Source of the DNA: Hymenobacter cellulosivorans
Lineage (GTDB): Bacteria; Bacteroidota; Bacteroidia; Cytophagales; Hymenobacteraceae
Assembly (NCBI RefSeq): GCF_022919135.1
Contig: NZ_CP095049.1
Coordinates: forward strand, 4,654,501-4,718,500
Direction of reading: 5' to 3'
Length of the DNA stretch: 64,000 bases
The stretch's first letter is position 1; each line of letters opens with the position of its first letter. The position numbers were made by a program, and so were the translations under genes. Under the pieces are notes generated by a model. That model was given only the letters and a program-made list of their open reading frames with translations, did no database searches and was not told the DNA's origin. Of the stretch, positions 17,571-26,153 are shown piece after piece.

Positions 17571-18872
17571 ATGCGTAAACGTTTACTGTTACTAACCTAT
17601 ATTCTCCTTCATTGCCTTGCCGCCCAGGCCCAGACCTTTGAGCCGGGCCTGCTGGTACGCAGCAACGGGGACACACTCCGGGGCGAAGTAGAGAACAGCT
17701 TCTGGACGGAGCCGCCGACCTACATCCGCTTTCGGGCTACTCCCCAAGGTCCGAGTGAGCTGTTTAGACCCCGGCAGCTCCGGACCGTCAGCTTTACCGG
17801 CGGGCGGTACTTCCGCTACGAGGCCCTGCCCCTCGACCACGCCGCCGAAACCCGCCTTGACCGGCTTCCCAAGGGCTTCTATCCCGATGTGCGCCTCGAC
17901 TCAGTCCTGGCGGAGGTGTTACTGGAGGGTCCGGTCAGGCTCCTGCGGGTGGTTACCATCAGCACGACGCACTACTTTCTGGACCGCCCGGGCCAGCCCG
18001 TCCTCGATTTGAGTGAGCGAAAATACCTGAGCATAGACAGCCAGGGTAAGCTGGTCATAGTTGAGGGCAACAACTACCGCAGCCAGCTGGGCCTGCTTTT
18101 TGGCGATTGTCCGGCGGCCTTAACCGTAGTGGATTCTGCTCCATTCACGGCCGAAGGGCTGGCGGCGGTAGCTCAGGCGTATTCAGCAGAGTGCGCGCCC
18201 GAAAGGCAGCCTAGCCGCAGCTGGTTGTCGCAGTCTACGCTGCGGCGGCGCGTGGCCTTTCGCGGGGGCCTGCTGGGCGGCGTCCGCTACAACCGCATCG
18301 AGTCGGTGTATGGCCGCACCGACGGCAGCTGCTCGGATTGCAAGCCCCGCCCCTTTGGCGGTCTGTATGCCGAACTGTTTCAGCCGGGCCGAATTGCGGC
18401 CGTCTACGGGGAGCTGAGTCTGAGCCCGTTCCAAAGCCGCGGCAGCCAGTATACCCAGTTTACCCCCGCTGGCCTCGGCTACACTCCCTTCACCTACCGG
18501 GCCCTGCTGGGTACGGCCCGCCTCGGGATTCGCTTTGTGTTCCCGCTGGCGCACAGCGAGCAACAGTGGCTCATCGGCTTTGGCTATGAATTGAATAAGG
18601 TCTTCTCGCCCGAGGTCAGTGCCTCTACTCCGCTGCTGGTAGCGCCGGATACCCGGGAATTGAAATTTGGCGCCACCACCTTGCTGCCCAACATAAGCCT
18701 GGGCTGGCGGGCCCAGCGCCTGACCGCTACCCTCGACGGGCAGCTCTATGCCAGCAGCACCGGTTCCGACTCCTACATTATCCAGGCCTTTGTGGGCAAC
18801 AACTATGTGGCGCGCCTGGGCCTGGCTTACCGGCTGGGGCGTAACCCCGATAAGACCTTCCGCGCAAAATAA
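17571..18872 (+). CDS. Outer-membrane beta-barrel-like protein, unknown function
   Basis: 433 residues with a signal peptide ending AAQAQ (about residue 21). The N-terminal half has the phrase VRSNGDTLRGEVE, common in uncharacterised Bacteroidota envelope proteins. The C-terminal half from about residue 225 has alternating hydrophobic strands with Gly-Arg turns (FRGGLLGGVRYNRI, LGLAYRLGRNP) as in PorT-type barrels. I do not recognise a specific family. A near-match to the -7 box (TACCTTTA, 17523-17530) lies about 40 nt upstream. Confidence 0.7.
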   Translation: MRKRLLLLTYILLHCLAAQAQTFEPGLLVRSNGDTLRGEVENSFWTEPPTYIRFRATPQGPSELFRPRQLRTVSFTGGRYFRYEALPLDHAAETRLDRLPKGFYPDVRLDSVLAEVLLEGPVRLLRVVTISTTHYFLDRPGQPVLDLSERKYLSIDSQGKLVIVEGNNYRSQLGLLFGDCPAALTVVDSAPFTAEGLAAVAQAYSAECAPERQPSRSWLSQSTLRRRVAFRGGLLGGVRYNRIESVYGRTDGSCSDCKPRPFGGLYAELFQPGRIAAVYGELSLSPFQSRGSQYTQFTPAGLGYTPFTYRALLGTARLGIRFVFPLAHSEQQWLIGFGYELNKVFSPEVSASTPLLVAPDTRELKFGATTLLPNISLGWRAQRLTATLDGQLYASSTGSDSYIIQAFVGNNYVARLGLAYRLGRNPDKTFRAK

Positions 18873-18914
18873 GGCGCAGGCCAACCTAAACCGCTTCCAC
18901 CCGTTTAGCGGGCC

Positions 18915-19862
18915 ATGAATTACATCATTTACCTGGCCGTACTGGCCGGGATTATCTTCCTCTTTTACCGCTACGCAACCCGGGACAGCCGCGTGAAAGC
19001 CGCCGCCCTGGCCGCCGATTTTCCCGAGGAATGGCGACAGATTCTGGCTACCCGCGTGGCCTTTTACCTCTCGCTCACCGTCGATGAGAAGAAGCGCTTC
19101 GAGCGGGAAGTGCAGGTGTTTCTGGCCCAAACCCGCATTACGGGCCTGCAAACCGAGGTCGACGACGTGACGCGGGTGCTGGTGGCGGCTTCGGCCATCA
19201 TTCCCATCTTCGGCTTCCGCGACTGGGAGTACGGCAACCTGGGTGAGGTGCTCATCGTGCCCGACGCCTGGCGGGAGGCCCGGGACCCAAACCGGGAGCT
19301 GGCCCCACTGCAAGGGCAGCTACTGGGCTCAGTCCGCAACTTCCAGAATCAGCACTACATGCACCTGTCGAAAGCCTCGCTGGAGAAAGGCTTTCAGGAT
19401 GGCATGGACAAGCAGAACGTGGGCATTCACGAGTTTGCCCACATGCTCGACGAGGCCGACGGCGTTATCGACGGGGTGCCCAAGCTGGCCTTGCCGCCCG
19501 AGCTGCTCAAGCCCTGGGCCGAGGTGATGGAGCGCGAAATTGCAGCCATCCGGGAAGGCAAGTCGGAAATCAATTCCTACGGCGGCACCAACGAGGCCGA
19601 GTTCTTCGCCGTCGTGACGGAGTACTTCTTTGAAAAGCCCGAGAAGCTCCAGGAAAACCACCCCGAACTGTATCAGCTCCTAAGCCGGGCTTTGCGCCAA
19701 AACCCCAAGAAACGATTTCTGCGCTTCAGCGTCGACCCACGGGAATGGCTCAAGACCCTGCGCTCCAAGCGCAAATTCGGCCGCAACGACCCTTGCCCCT
19801 GCGGTAGCGGCAAGAAGTACAAGGACTGTCATTTGCTGCAACAGGAGGCACAAGCCGCCTAG
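18915..19862 (+). CDS. MtfA-like (M90) zinc metallopeptidase with C-terminal SEC-C motif
   Basis: 315 residues. One N-terminal transmembrane helix (IIYLAVLAGIIFLFYRYA) anchors it. The peptidase domain contains the zincin motif HEFAHMLDEADG (about residues 172-183) and a later Glu-rich helix (NEAEFFAVVTEYFFEKP), as in MtfA/M90 peptidases. The last 25 residues form a SEC-C zinc motif (GRNDPCPCGSGKKYKDCH) as found at the end of SecA. MtfA in enterobacteria binds the Mlc repressor and cleaves peptides; that role is not shown here. The SEC-C tail suggests contact with ribosomes or SecB-like partners. Confidence 0.88.
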   Translation: MNYIIYLAVLAGIIFLFYRYATRDSRVKAAALAADFPEEWRQILATRVAFYLSLTVDEKKRFEREVQVFLAQTRITGLQTEVDDVTRVLVAASAIIPIFGFRDWEYGNLGEVLIVPDAWREARDPNRELAPLQGQLLGSVRNFQNQHYMHLSKASLEKGFQDGMDKQNVGIHEFAHMLDEADGVIDGVPKLALPPELLKPWAEVMEREIAAIREGKSEINSYGGTNEAEFFAVVTEYFFEKPEKLQENHPELYQLLSRALRQNPKKRFLRFSVDPREWLKTLRSKRKFGRNDPCPCGSGKKYKDCHLLQQEAQAA

Positions 19863-19872
19863 ATTTTCCGCC

Positions 19873-20026
19873 GTCATGGCGAGGAACGAAGCCATCCGTC
19901 CTCGGCTCGTGATAAACGTTTTGTTACCAGAAAGCCCCTTCCTACACCCCGCAGGAAGGGGCTTTGCGCCTTAGAACACCCAGCCCATTTCAGAGGACGG
20001 ATTACCACGCTGTGCCGGGCAAGGAC
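19873..20026. repeat. Palindromic intergenic element, copy A
   Basis: About 154 bp, related to the element at 28955-29116. Shared phrases include ATCCGTCC, AAACG and TTACCAGAAAGCCC. The outer ends are inverted (CCATCCGTCCTC at the left, GAGGACGGATTACC at the right), and an inner perfect 13-bp stem AAAGCCCCTTCCT (19931-19943) / AGGAAGGGGCTTT (19953-19965) can act as a terminator for the peptidase gene. No ORF inside. Confidence 0.7.
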
Positions 20027-20071
20027 ACGCTCATTAAACGGCACTTTCCCGGGTTGCGCAGCGCTACCGGT

Positions 20072-20112
20072 TTGCTTTACTTTTTTTAGAAGCCGGTTAA
20101 AAAGTAAAGCAA
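20072..20112. other. Perfect 14-bp A/T-rich hairpin
   Basis: TTGCTTTACTTTTT (20072-20085) pairs with AAAAAGTAAAGCAA (20099-20112) around a 13-nt loop containing AGAAGCC. It lies 141 nt before the M2 peptidase start. It may be a bidirectional terminator or regulatory stem. The remainder up to 20253 shows no gene. Confidence 0.6.
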
Positions 20113-20253
20113 GCAGCGGGCAGTTGTTTGCCGACTGCTCTCAACCAAAAGCAAATAGAGGCTCCTTGTGGCCTCTTCGGTTTCTTTTGCCGGCAAGTGG
20201 CTATTTTAGCCCGTGAAATACCCCTTTGCCCTTTCCGCTCCACTTCCCTTCCA

Positions 20254-22140
20254 ATGAAAAAACCTTTGATTTCGGGCCTGGCCCTGGCTACGCTGGGCTC
20301 GGCGCTCTGGGCCTGCGCACCTACGGCCAAGACGGCTACGGCCAAGACGGCTACGGCCACCGCCCCGGCTGCCGACGCGGCTCCTGCTCAGTCCTCTACC
20401 CCACCCGCCCCCATCGACTGGGGCCGGCAGGCCGATGAGTTTCTGGCCAACTACTCGGCTCAATACCAGCAGCTCTACACCCAGTCGGCGGAGGCGGAGT
20501 GGCGCTCCAACACCCGCATTGTAGCTGGCGACACGACCAACTCGGCCGCTACAGCCCGGGCTAACGAGGCCATGGCCGCCTTCACGGGCAGCAGCCAGAA
20601 CATTGCCGATTTGCGCCAGCTGCTCGAGCACAAAGACCAGCTCACCGAAATCCAGGTCAAGCAGCTGCAAACGGCCCTCTATAACGCCGCCAACTCCCCC
20701 CAGACCATTGCCGACGTGGTAAAGCGCCGCATCAAGGCCGAAACCCAACAGACGGAAAAGCTCTACGGCTTTGACTATAAATACAACGGCAAGTCCGTCA
20801 CGACCAACGACCTGGACGAGCTGCTGCGCAAGGAAAAAGACCCCAAAAAGCGCCAGGCCATCTGGGAAGCCAGCAAGGCCATTGGCCCCACCCTCAAGGA
20901 CGGCCTGCTGAACCTGCGCGGGCTGCGCAACCAGACCGTGCAGGCCCTGGGCTACCCCGACTACTTCACCTACCAGGCCTCCGACTACGGCATGAGCCGG
21001 GAGGAAATGATGCAGCTGGTGCGCAAAATCAACGAGGAGCTGCGGCCTTTGTACCGCGAACTGCATACCTACGCCCGCTACGAGCTGGCCAAAAAGTACG
21101 GGCAGAAGCAAGTGCCCGACTACCTGCCCGCCTCCTGGCTGCCCAACCGTTGGGGCCAGGACTGGAGTGCCATGGTCGATGTGAAAGGTGTGAACCTGGA
21201 CGGGACACTGGCTAAGAAAGGCGCCGAGTGGCAAGTGAAGCAGGCCGAGCGGTTTTACCAGAGCCTGGGCTTTCAGGCCCTGCCGCCGGTGTTCTGGGAG
21301 AAAAGCAGTCTGTATCCGCTACCTAAAACCGCGACCTACAAGAAGAATAACCACGCTTCGGCCTGGCACCTGGACCTCAACAACGACGTCCGGAGCCTGA
21401 TGAGCGTGGAGCCCAATACCGAGTGGTACGAAACGACCCACCACGAGCTGGGCCACATCTACTACTACCTGACCTACACCAACCCCGAGGTGCCGGTGCT
21501 GCTGCGGGCCGGGGCCAACCGTGCCTACCACGAGGCCATGGGCAGCCTGATGGGCCTGGCCGCCACCCAGAAGCCCTTCCTGGTGGGCCTGGGCTTGCAG
21601 GATGCCAAGGCCAAAACCGACCAGACCCAAACGTTGCTTAAGGAAGCCCTGAACTACGTGACCTTCATTCCCTTCTCCTCGGGCGTGATGAGCGAGTGGG
21701 AAAACAGCTTCTACGCCGACAACCTGCCCGCCGACCAGCTCAACGCCAAGTGGTGGGAGCTGGTGAAAAAGTACCAGGGCATCGTGCCGCCCACCACGCG
21801 CGGGGAGAATTTCCTCGACCCGGCCACCAAAACCCACATCAACGACGACCCAGCCCAGTACTACGACTATGCCCTGAGCTACGTCATCCTGTTCCAGCTC
21901 CACGACCATATCAGCAAGAAAATCCTGAAGCAGGACCCGCACGCTACCAACTACTACGGCAGCAAGGAAGTGGGCACGTTCCTGGCCGACATCATGCGGC
22001 CCGGGGCCAGCAAGGACTGGCGGCAGGTGCTGAAGGAGAAAACCGGCGAAGACCTCTCGGCCCGCGCCATGGTGGATTACTTCCAGCCCCTGATGGCCTA
22101 CCTTAAGGAGCAGAACAAGGGCCGCAAGTACACGATGTAG
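20254..22140 (+). CDS. M2-family metallopeptidase (ACE-like dipeptidyl carboxypeptidase), lipoprotein
   Basis: 628 residues. The leader ends in a lipobox-like LWAC, so the enzyme is probably anchored in the periplasm or outer membrane. Residues 24-50 are low complexity with a twice-repeated TAKTA unit (15-bp direct repeat in DNA at about 20329-20360). The catalytic zinc site reads THHELGHIYYY, with the third ligand Glu in YHEAMGSLMG, as in angiotensin-converting-enzyme relatives. It should remove dipeptides from peptide C-termini. ATG 20254 is preferred over the frame-open upstream region because the signal sequence starts there. Confidence 0.92.
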   Translation: MKKPLISGLALATLGSALWACAPTAKTATAKTATATAPAADAAPAQSSTPPAPIDWGRQADEFLANYSAQYQQLYTQSAEAEWRSNTRIVAGDTTNSAATARANEAMAAFTGSSQNIADLRQLLEHKDQLTEIQVKQLQTALYNAANSPQTIADVVKRRIKAETQQTEKLYGFDYKYNGKSVTTNDLDELLRKEKDPKKRQAIWEASKAIGPTLKDGLLNLRGLRNQTVQALGYPDYFTYQASDYGMSREEMMQLVRKINEELRPLYRELHTYARYELAKKYGQKQVPDYLPASWLPNRWGQDWSAMVDVKGVNLDGTLAKKGAEWQVKQAERFYQSLGFQALPPVFWEKSSLYPLPKTATYKKNNHASAWHLDLNNDVRSLMSVEPNTEWYETTHHELGHIYYYLTYTNPEVPVLLRAGANRAYHEAMGSLMGLAATQKPFLVGLGLQDAKAKTDQTQTLLKEALNYVTFIPFSSGVMSEWENSFYADNLPADQLNAKWWELVKKYQGIVPPTTRGENFLDPATKTHINDDPAQYYDYALSYVILFQLHDHISKKILKQDPHATNYYGSKEVGTFLADIMRPGASKDWRQVLKEKTGEDLSARAMVDYFQPLMAYLKEQNKGRKYTM

Positions 22141-22146
22141 TCAGGT

Positions 22147-22641
22147 ATGCGTGATGCGCTGGAGTTTGTGGCTGAAGTAGAGCGGGACTTTTCGGTGACG
22201 CCCTTGTTTCTTGGTTCAGGGTTTGAAGATGTGAATAAGGAAGCGCTGAGCAATCAGCATTCTATGTCTCTGACGGCAGAACAGGCCGGGCAACTGACCA
22301 CCGAAAACCTACACCGGATGATGCTGGGTATTATGGGAGCAAAGCGGCAGCAGCTACTCGCTCAGCGCGGCCAGAGTTACCCCATGCAGTTCTATTGCTG
22401 GCATGATGAGCAGGCTGCGCAATTGCGGTTTAGCCTTATTTCGGCCAGCGCGGCGGCTTTGCCCTTTGGCTGTCCGGTTCGGCTTACGGCTGACCTCAAC
22501 AGTATCTTGTCCGCCTTCCTGAGCTCCAAATACCACGATGGAATTACCTGGGATGAGTTGGCGGCTGCTACCTCAGCTGCCAATGAAACGGCTGATGATA
22601 GTTCTGTCTACTATCTTGACGTTTGGAAAACCCTGCTTTAG
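22147..22641 (+). CDS. Hypothetical protein
   Basis: 164 residues, no signal peptide or membrane segment. The sequence has an N-terminal helical part (ALEFVAEVERDF) and a hydrophobic core around FSLISASAAALPFG. I recognise no family. Its start lies 6 nt after the stop of the M2 peptidase, so it may be read from the same transcript, and a second unknown small gene follows 27 nt later. Its base composition is less GC-rich than that of the peptidase before it and the esterase after it, which may point to separate acquisition. Confidence 0.55.
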   Translation: MRDALEFVAEVERDFSVTPLFLGSGFEDVNKEALSNQHSMSLTAEQAGQLTTENLHRMMLGIMGAKRQQLLAQRGQSYPMQFYCWHDEQAAQLRFSLISASAAALPFGCPVRLTADLNSILSAFLSSKYHDGITWDELAAATSAANETADDSSVYYLDVWKTLL

Positions 22642-22668
22642 CAGTCGAATCACAAAGTACATCCTGTA

Positions 22669-22977
22669 ATGGGCAAAGAGCTTCGGCTTAGTGGCCAGAA
22701 TTTCAATCCCGAAGCGGCGCTACAGTTCGTGCAGCGCCGTTTTCGTGTAGAGCAACACGGCACCTCGCTAATGGGTCTTTTTATGCTGACTCCAGAAGCC
22801 ACGTCGGCTCGGCTCAGTAGCCCTGAAACGTGGCCTCCAGTGTTCGTAAGCGTGGAAGCCACCGGATTCTACTTCTGCGACAATCTTTGTGCCGCCCAGG
22901 AAGCGGCTCTCATCTTCAAGCAACTATGCGAATTCATGCTTACTACGAATGAGGACATTCAAGTAGCAGAACTCTAG
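22669..22977 (+). CDS. Hypothetical small protein
   Basis: 102 residues, soluble, with two Cys close together near the C-terminal third (FYFCDNLCAAQEA). No family recognised. It is packed between the preceding unknown gene (27 nt) and the esterase gene (15 nt), all on the plus strand. Composition is lower in GC than in its flanks, like the gene before it, so the two may have arrived as a pair. Size and pairing would also fit an immunity- or chaperone-like partner, but nothing shows this directly. Confidence 0.5.
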   Translation: MGKELRLSGQNFNPEAALQFVQRRFRVEQHGTSLMGLFMLTPEATSARLSSPETWPPVFVSVEATGFYFCDNLCAAQEAALIFKQLCEFMLTTNEDIQVAEL

Positions 22978-22992
22978 CATCCATCCTCCAAC

Positions 22993-23838
22993 ATGAATAC
23001 CAAGCATCTTTTCTGCGGTTTCTTATTACTCCTGCTGGCCACTGTTGCCTCCCAGGCCACGGCCCAAACCAAAGCTGCCCCCCTGGTCATCGGTGAAACC
23101 TTCACCATTGCTTCCAAAATCCTGGGTGAAACGCGGCGCATCAACGTGTACCTGCCCGCCGGCTACGCCGAAACCCCGACGCTCCGGCTGCCGGTGCTCT
23201 ACATGCCCGACGGTGGCCTAGCCGAAGACTTTCTGCACGTGGCGGGTTTGGTGCAGGTAGGGGTCGGCAACAACACCATGCGGCCCTTTATCCTGGTCGG
23301 CATCGAAAACACCCAGCGTCGCCGCGACCTGACCGGCCCCACGACGGTGGCCGAGGATAAGAAGATTGCGCCCAAAGTGGGCGAGTCGGTGGCGTTTCGC
23401 AAGTTTATCCGCCAGGAACTGATGCCCCAGGTGCAGCACCGCTACCGCACCACCCCGGAAAAAGCCATTGTCGGCGAGTCTCTGGCGGGCCTGTTTGTGG
23501 TCGAAACCCTGCTGCTGGAGCCCGACCTGTTCGACCATTACTTGGCCTTCGACCCCAGCTTGTGGTGGAACAACGAGCAGCTCGTTAGCCAAGCCGCCGC
23601 AACCATCAAGGCTTACAAGGGCCCGGCTAAAACCCTGTTCATGACTTCGAGCGACGAGCCGGTTATTGCCGCCGCCTCGGCCCGCCTGGCCAAGATTCTG
23701 CAGGACACGCCCAACCCCGCCCTTACCTGGCACTACGAGTCGATGCCTACTGAAACCCACGGCACCATTTACCACCCCTCGGCGCTGCGGGGCTTCCGGT
23801 ACGTATTTAAGCCTGCCCCAGAAAGCGCGACGAAGTAG
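22993..23838 (+). CDS. Secreted alpha/beta-hydrolase of the esterase/Fes type
   Basis: 281 residues with a signal peptide ending ATAQ (about residue 25). The nucleophile elbow is GESLAG (Gly-x-Ser-x-Gly, about residues 158-163), preceded by the RINVYLPAGY ... LPVLYMPDGG strands typical of the esterase D / ferri-enterochelin esterase group. The catalytic His fits ETHGTIYHPS near the end. Likely cleaves an ester in the periplasm; the substrate (siderophore, polysaccharide acetyl or lipid) is unknown. Confidence 0.85.
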   Translation: MNTKHLFCGFLLLLLATVASQATAQTKAAPLVIGETFTIASKILGETRRINVYLPAGYAETPTLRLPVLYMPDGGLAEDFLHVAGLVQVGVGNNTMRPFILVGIENTQRRRDLTGPTTVAEDKKIAPKVGESVAFRKFIRQELMPQVQHRYRTTPEKAIVGESLAGLFVVETLLLEPDLFDHYLAFDPSLWWNNEQLVSQAAATIKAYKGPAKTLFMTSSDEPVIAAASARLAKILQDTPNPALTWHYESMPTETHGTIYHPSALRGFRYVFKPAPESATK

Positions 23839-23853
23839 AGTTCCTACCTGCGT

Positions 23854-24162
23854 ATGCACTACACTCTCAACCGCCCCAAGCTCCTGATGCTCCTCATCCT
23901 TGCATTGCACGGGGCCAGCACGGTGTTAGGCAACCTCCGGAGCCTGTACCGTACTACCTGGGACGGAGTACGCTATAGTTTTGGGTTCCAACTGGCCATT
24001 GGATTAGCAACGACCGTTCTGGTTGGGCTCCTTCCCGTTGCGGGCAAAACCTATCCGCAGCGCGTGGTCTATTTCCTGCCACAAACGATACTCTACAGTT
24101 TCCCCTTATTCTTCTCATACTGGGTATTGAGGCAAACTAGGGTACTTATTCAGCAGCTCTAA
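23854..24162 (+). CDS. Small membrane protein, unknown function
   Basis: 102 residues with three hydrophobic segments (LLMLLILALHGAS, FQLAIGLATTVLVGLLPVA, ILYSFPLFFSYWVL). No recognised family. The gene follows the esterase by 15 nt and is closed by a strong bidirectional terminator, so it is likely the last gene of that unit. Confidence 0.55.
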   Translation: MHYTLNRPKLLMLLILALHGASTVLGNLRSLYRTTWDGVRYSFGFQLAIGLATTVLVGLLPVAGKTYPQRVVYFLPQTILYSFPLFFSYWVLRQTRVLIQQL

Positions 24163-24164
24163 CA

Positions 24165-24195
24165 AAAAAGGCCCGGAGAATCTCCGGGCCTTTTT
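24165..24195. terminator. Bidirectional terminator between convergent genes
   Basis: Perfect 15-bp inverted repeat AAAAAGGCCCGGAGA / TCTCCGGGCCTTTTT with A- and T-runs on both sides. It serves the plus-strand membrane protein gene and the minus-strand pirin gene. Confidence 0.9.
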
Positions 24196-24214
24196 CGTCG
24201 CTCTTTTGTAGGGC

Positions 24215-24934
24215 CTAGAAGTTGGCCTCGGCGGCGGGCAAATCAATCAGGATAAACTGCGAATCCTTGGTGGCCCGAATCTGGACGACGTGCTCGTCGG
24301 TCATGCGGGCCTGGTCGTTGGGGCCCAGCTCGGTGCCGTTCACGTAAATTGTGCCCTCTTTGACGTAGATAAAGGTGTTGCGAATCGGGAAGGTCTTGAA
24401 CTCGATTTCCTTGCCTTCTTTCAGATTCGACCAGTAGATCGTGCTGTTAGAGTTCATATACACCACGTCTTCCAGCACTTTCTGCCCCGACACGAGCGGC
24501 ATCAGTTCGTTTTTGCTATCAAGCAAATCGAGGTCTTTCTGCTCGTAGCTGGGCGCCAGCCCTTTCTGATTGGGTACAAACCACAGCTGGTAGATGTGCA
24601 GGGGCTTATCGGAGTGGTTGAACTCGGAGTGGGCCAGGCCGGTGCCAGCTGTCATGCGCTGCACCTCGCCCTTGGGAATAGTCGTTTTGTTGCCCATCGT
24701 GTCTTCGTGGGTCACTTCCCCATCCAGCACGATAGTCACGATTTCCATTTCGGAATGCGGATGCTGCGGGAAGCCCGAATTGGGCGCAATGCTGTCGTCG
24801 TTGAACACCCGTAGCGGCCCAAACTGCACGTTGTTGGGGTCGTAATAGTCGGCGAAGGAAAACAGGAAGTAGCTGCTCAGCCAGCTCACGGGCGCAGCGT
24901 GGTGGCGGTCGGTGGCGGGAATATACTTCAGCAT
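24215..24934 (-). CDS. Pirin-family protein
   Basis: 239 residues with the double-cupin pirin fold. Iron ligands fit HPHSEMEIVT (His-Pro-His, about residues 58-60), the later His in AHSEFNHSD and the Glu of GEVQRMTAGTG. Pirins act as iron proteins, some with quercetin dioxygenase activity, others as regulators. No signal peptide. Flanked by a strong terminator downstream. Confidence 0.92.
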   Translation of the reverse strand: MLKYIPATDRHHAAPVSWLSSYFLFSFADYYDPNNVQFGPLRVFNDDSIAPNSGFPQHPHSEMEIVTIVLDGEVTHEDTMGNKTTIPKGEVQRMTAGTGLAHSEFNHSDKPLHIYQLWFVPNQKGLAPSYEQKDLDLLDSKNELMPLVSGQKVLEDVVYMNSNSTIYWSNLKEGKEIEFKTFPIRNTFIYVKEGTIYVNGTELGPNDQARMTDEHVVQIRATKDSQFILIDLPAAEANF

Positions 24935-25021
24935 GGCAGGTTCAGGGGTTGGTGTGGTAGCAAATTGCCTAAAGCATACGCGCTAAAGCTGGGCTAAGTT
25001 AGAAACCACCCCCAAACAGCA

Positions 25022-25050
25022 AGGCTCACCCGTCAAATACGAGTGAGCCT
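25022..25050 (-). terminator. Possible terminator of the XRE-S24 gene
   Basis: Imperfect 12-bp stem AGGCTCACCCGT / ACGAGTGAGCCT, 37 nt after the regulator stop on the minus strand. The T-run is weak. Confidence 0.4.
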
Positions 25051-25086
25051 CACTATACGAGTAGCTGCTCAGCGGCGAAGCGCAGA

Positions 25087-25896
25087 CTAAGCCTTTTTGA
25101 GCGTGCTCATCTGCTGTTGCAGGTCCAGCACGATGCTGGCCAGGCGCGAGAGCGACAGGTCCGCAATGGGGAACGTGCTGCTGATGTAAGACTTGGCTTC
25201 CCAGATTTCCACCACGTCCTCCACCCCGATTTCGTAGGGCGAGTACACAGGGTTGTCGGAGTGCAGGGAAAGCGTGGCGCCGTCCTTGAGCTTGTTGAAG
25301 ATCCGCTTGAAAACGATGCCTTCCTTGTTGCTGACCACCACGCAGGGCGTGCCGTCCTTGATAGTCATCCAATCCTCCACGTATTTGCCTACGATGACGG
25401 TACCCGAAGCAATGGGCAGCATCGAGTCGCCGGCAATTTCGAAGGCTCGATACGTGCCACCGGTGCTGAGCATGGGCAGGCGGAACTTGGGCAGCTCCTC
25501 AATAAATTCGGGGTCGGCGTAGCCATTGAGGTAGCCGGCACTGGCTTTAAGCGGCACGAGCTCGATGTTCTCGTTTTGCTCTTTATCGACGGTCAGGGCC
25601 AGGATGCGCAGGCCGTTGGCCGGGCGCGGCGTGGGCGGCTCGGGCGAGGTGGAAGCGGGCTCTAGCTGGCGCAAAGCGGCCTTCTGGGCGCTCTTCTTGG
25701 TGAAGTCAGTCGTGACCAGGGAATCGAGGCTGATGCCGAAAAGGCGGGCCATATTCACCAGGGTGCTGAGCTTGGGCTCGGCGCGGCCCTCCTCGTAAGC
25801 ACCTACTAGTGAGCGTTTGATACCTAGTTTTTCGGCCATCTGAGCCTGAGTCAGGGCCAGTTCGCGCCGCCAGAATTTCAGGTTAGTATTTATCAT
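25087..25896 (-). CDS. XRE-family regulator with S24/LexA-like domain
   Basis: 269 residues. Residues 5-60 form an HTH_3 (XRE) DNA-binding domain (LTQAQMAEKLGIKRSLVGAY). From about residue 115 a peptidase S24 domain follows: the nucleophile Ser158 in IAGDSMLPIASG and the general base Lys197 in GIVFKRIF. A possible self-cleavage dipeptide Ala120-Gly121 lies in KASAGYLNG. Such proteins are LexA/CI-like repressors inactivated by self-cleavage, in some hosts after DNA damage. No recA or phage genes lie nearby. A palindrome at 25975-25987 could be its own operator. Confidence 0.85.
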   Translation of the reverse strand: MINTNLKFWRRELALTQAQMAEKLGIKRSLVGAYEEGRAEPKLSTLVNMARLFGISLDSLVTTDFTKKSAQKAALRQLEPASTSPEPPTPRPANGLRILALTVDKEQNENIELVPLKASAGYLNGYADPEFIEELPKFRLPMLSTGGTYRAFEIAGDSMLPIASGTVIVGKYVEDWMTIKDGTPCVVVSNKEGIVFKRIFNKLKDGATLSLHSDNPVYSPYEIGVEDVVEIWEAKSYISSTFPIADLSLSRLASIVLDLQQQMSTLKKA

Positions 25897-25974
25897 CGCG
25901 GGTAGGGAGCCGGGAAAGGCTTCGACATCAAAGGGTTATCGGCTCGTGAAATTAGCAACAAACCCGCAGCTTTA

Positions 25975-25987
25975 CTAATTCAATTAG
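25975..25987. promoter_or_regulatory. Possible operator of the XRE-S24 regulator
   Basis: CTAATTCAATTAG is a perfect 13-nt palindrome (6-bp arms, central C) in an A/T-rich stretch 79 nt upstream of the regulator start. Flanking AGCTTTA repeats occur on both sides. Position and symmetry suit autoregulation by a dimeric repressor. Confidence 0.4.
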
Positions 25988-26153
25988 CTTTAATTTTTTA
26001 GAAAAAAGTTCCGGGCATGCTTTATAGCCCCGTTCTACTTATTAGAGACTTTCGGCCACCGCCCAAGCCTGCTTGGCTAACACAGTACAACGGGCTTCGC
26101 AGCGGGTAAAAGAGCTTTTTCAGCGGAATAGCAGCCTTCAGGTTCAAAGGCTC

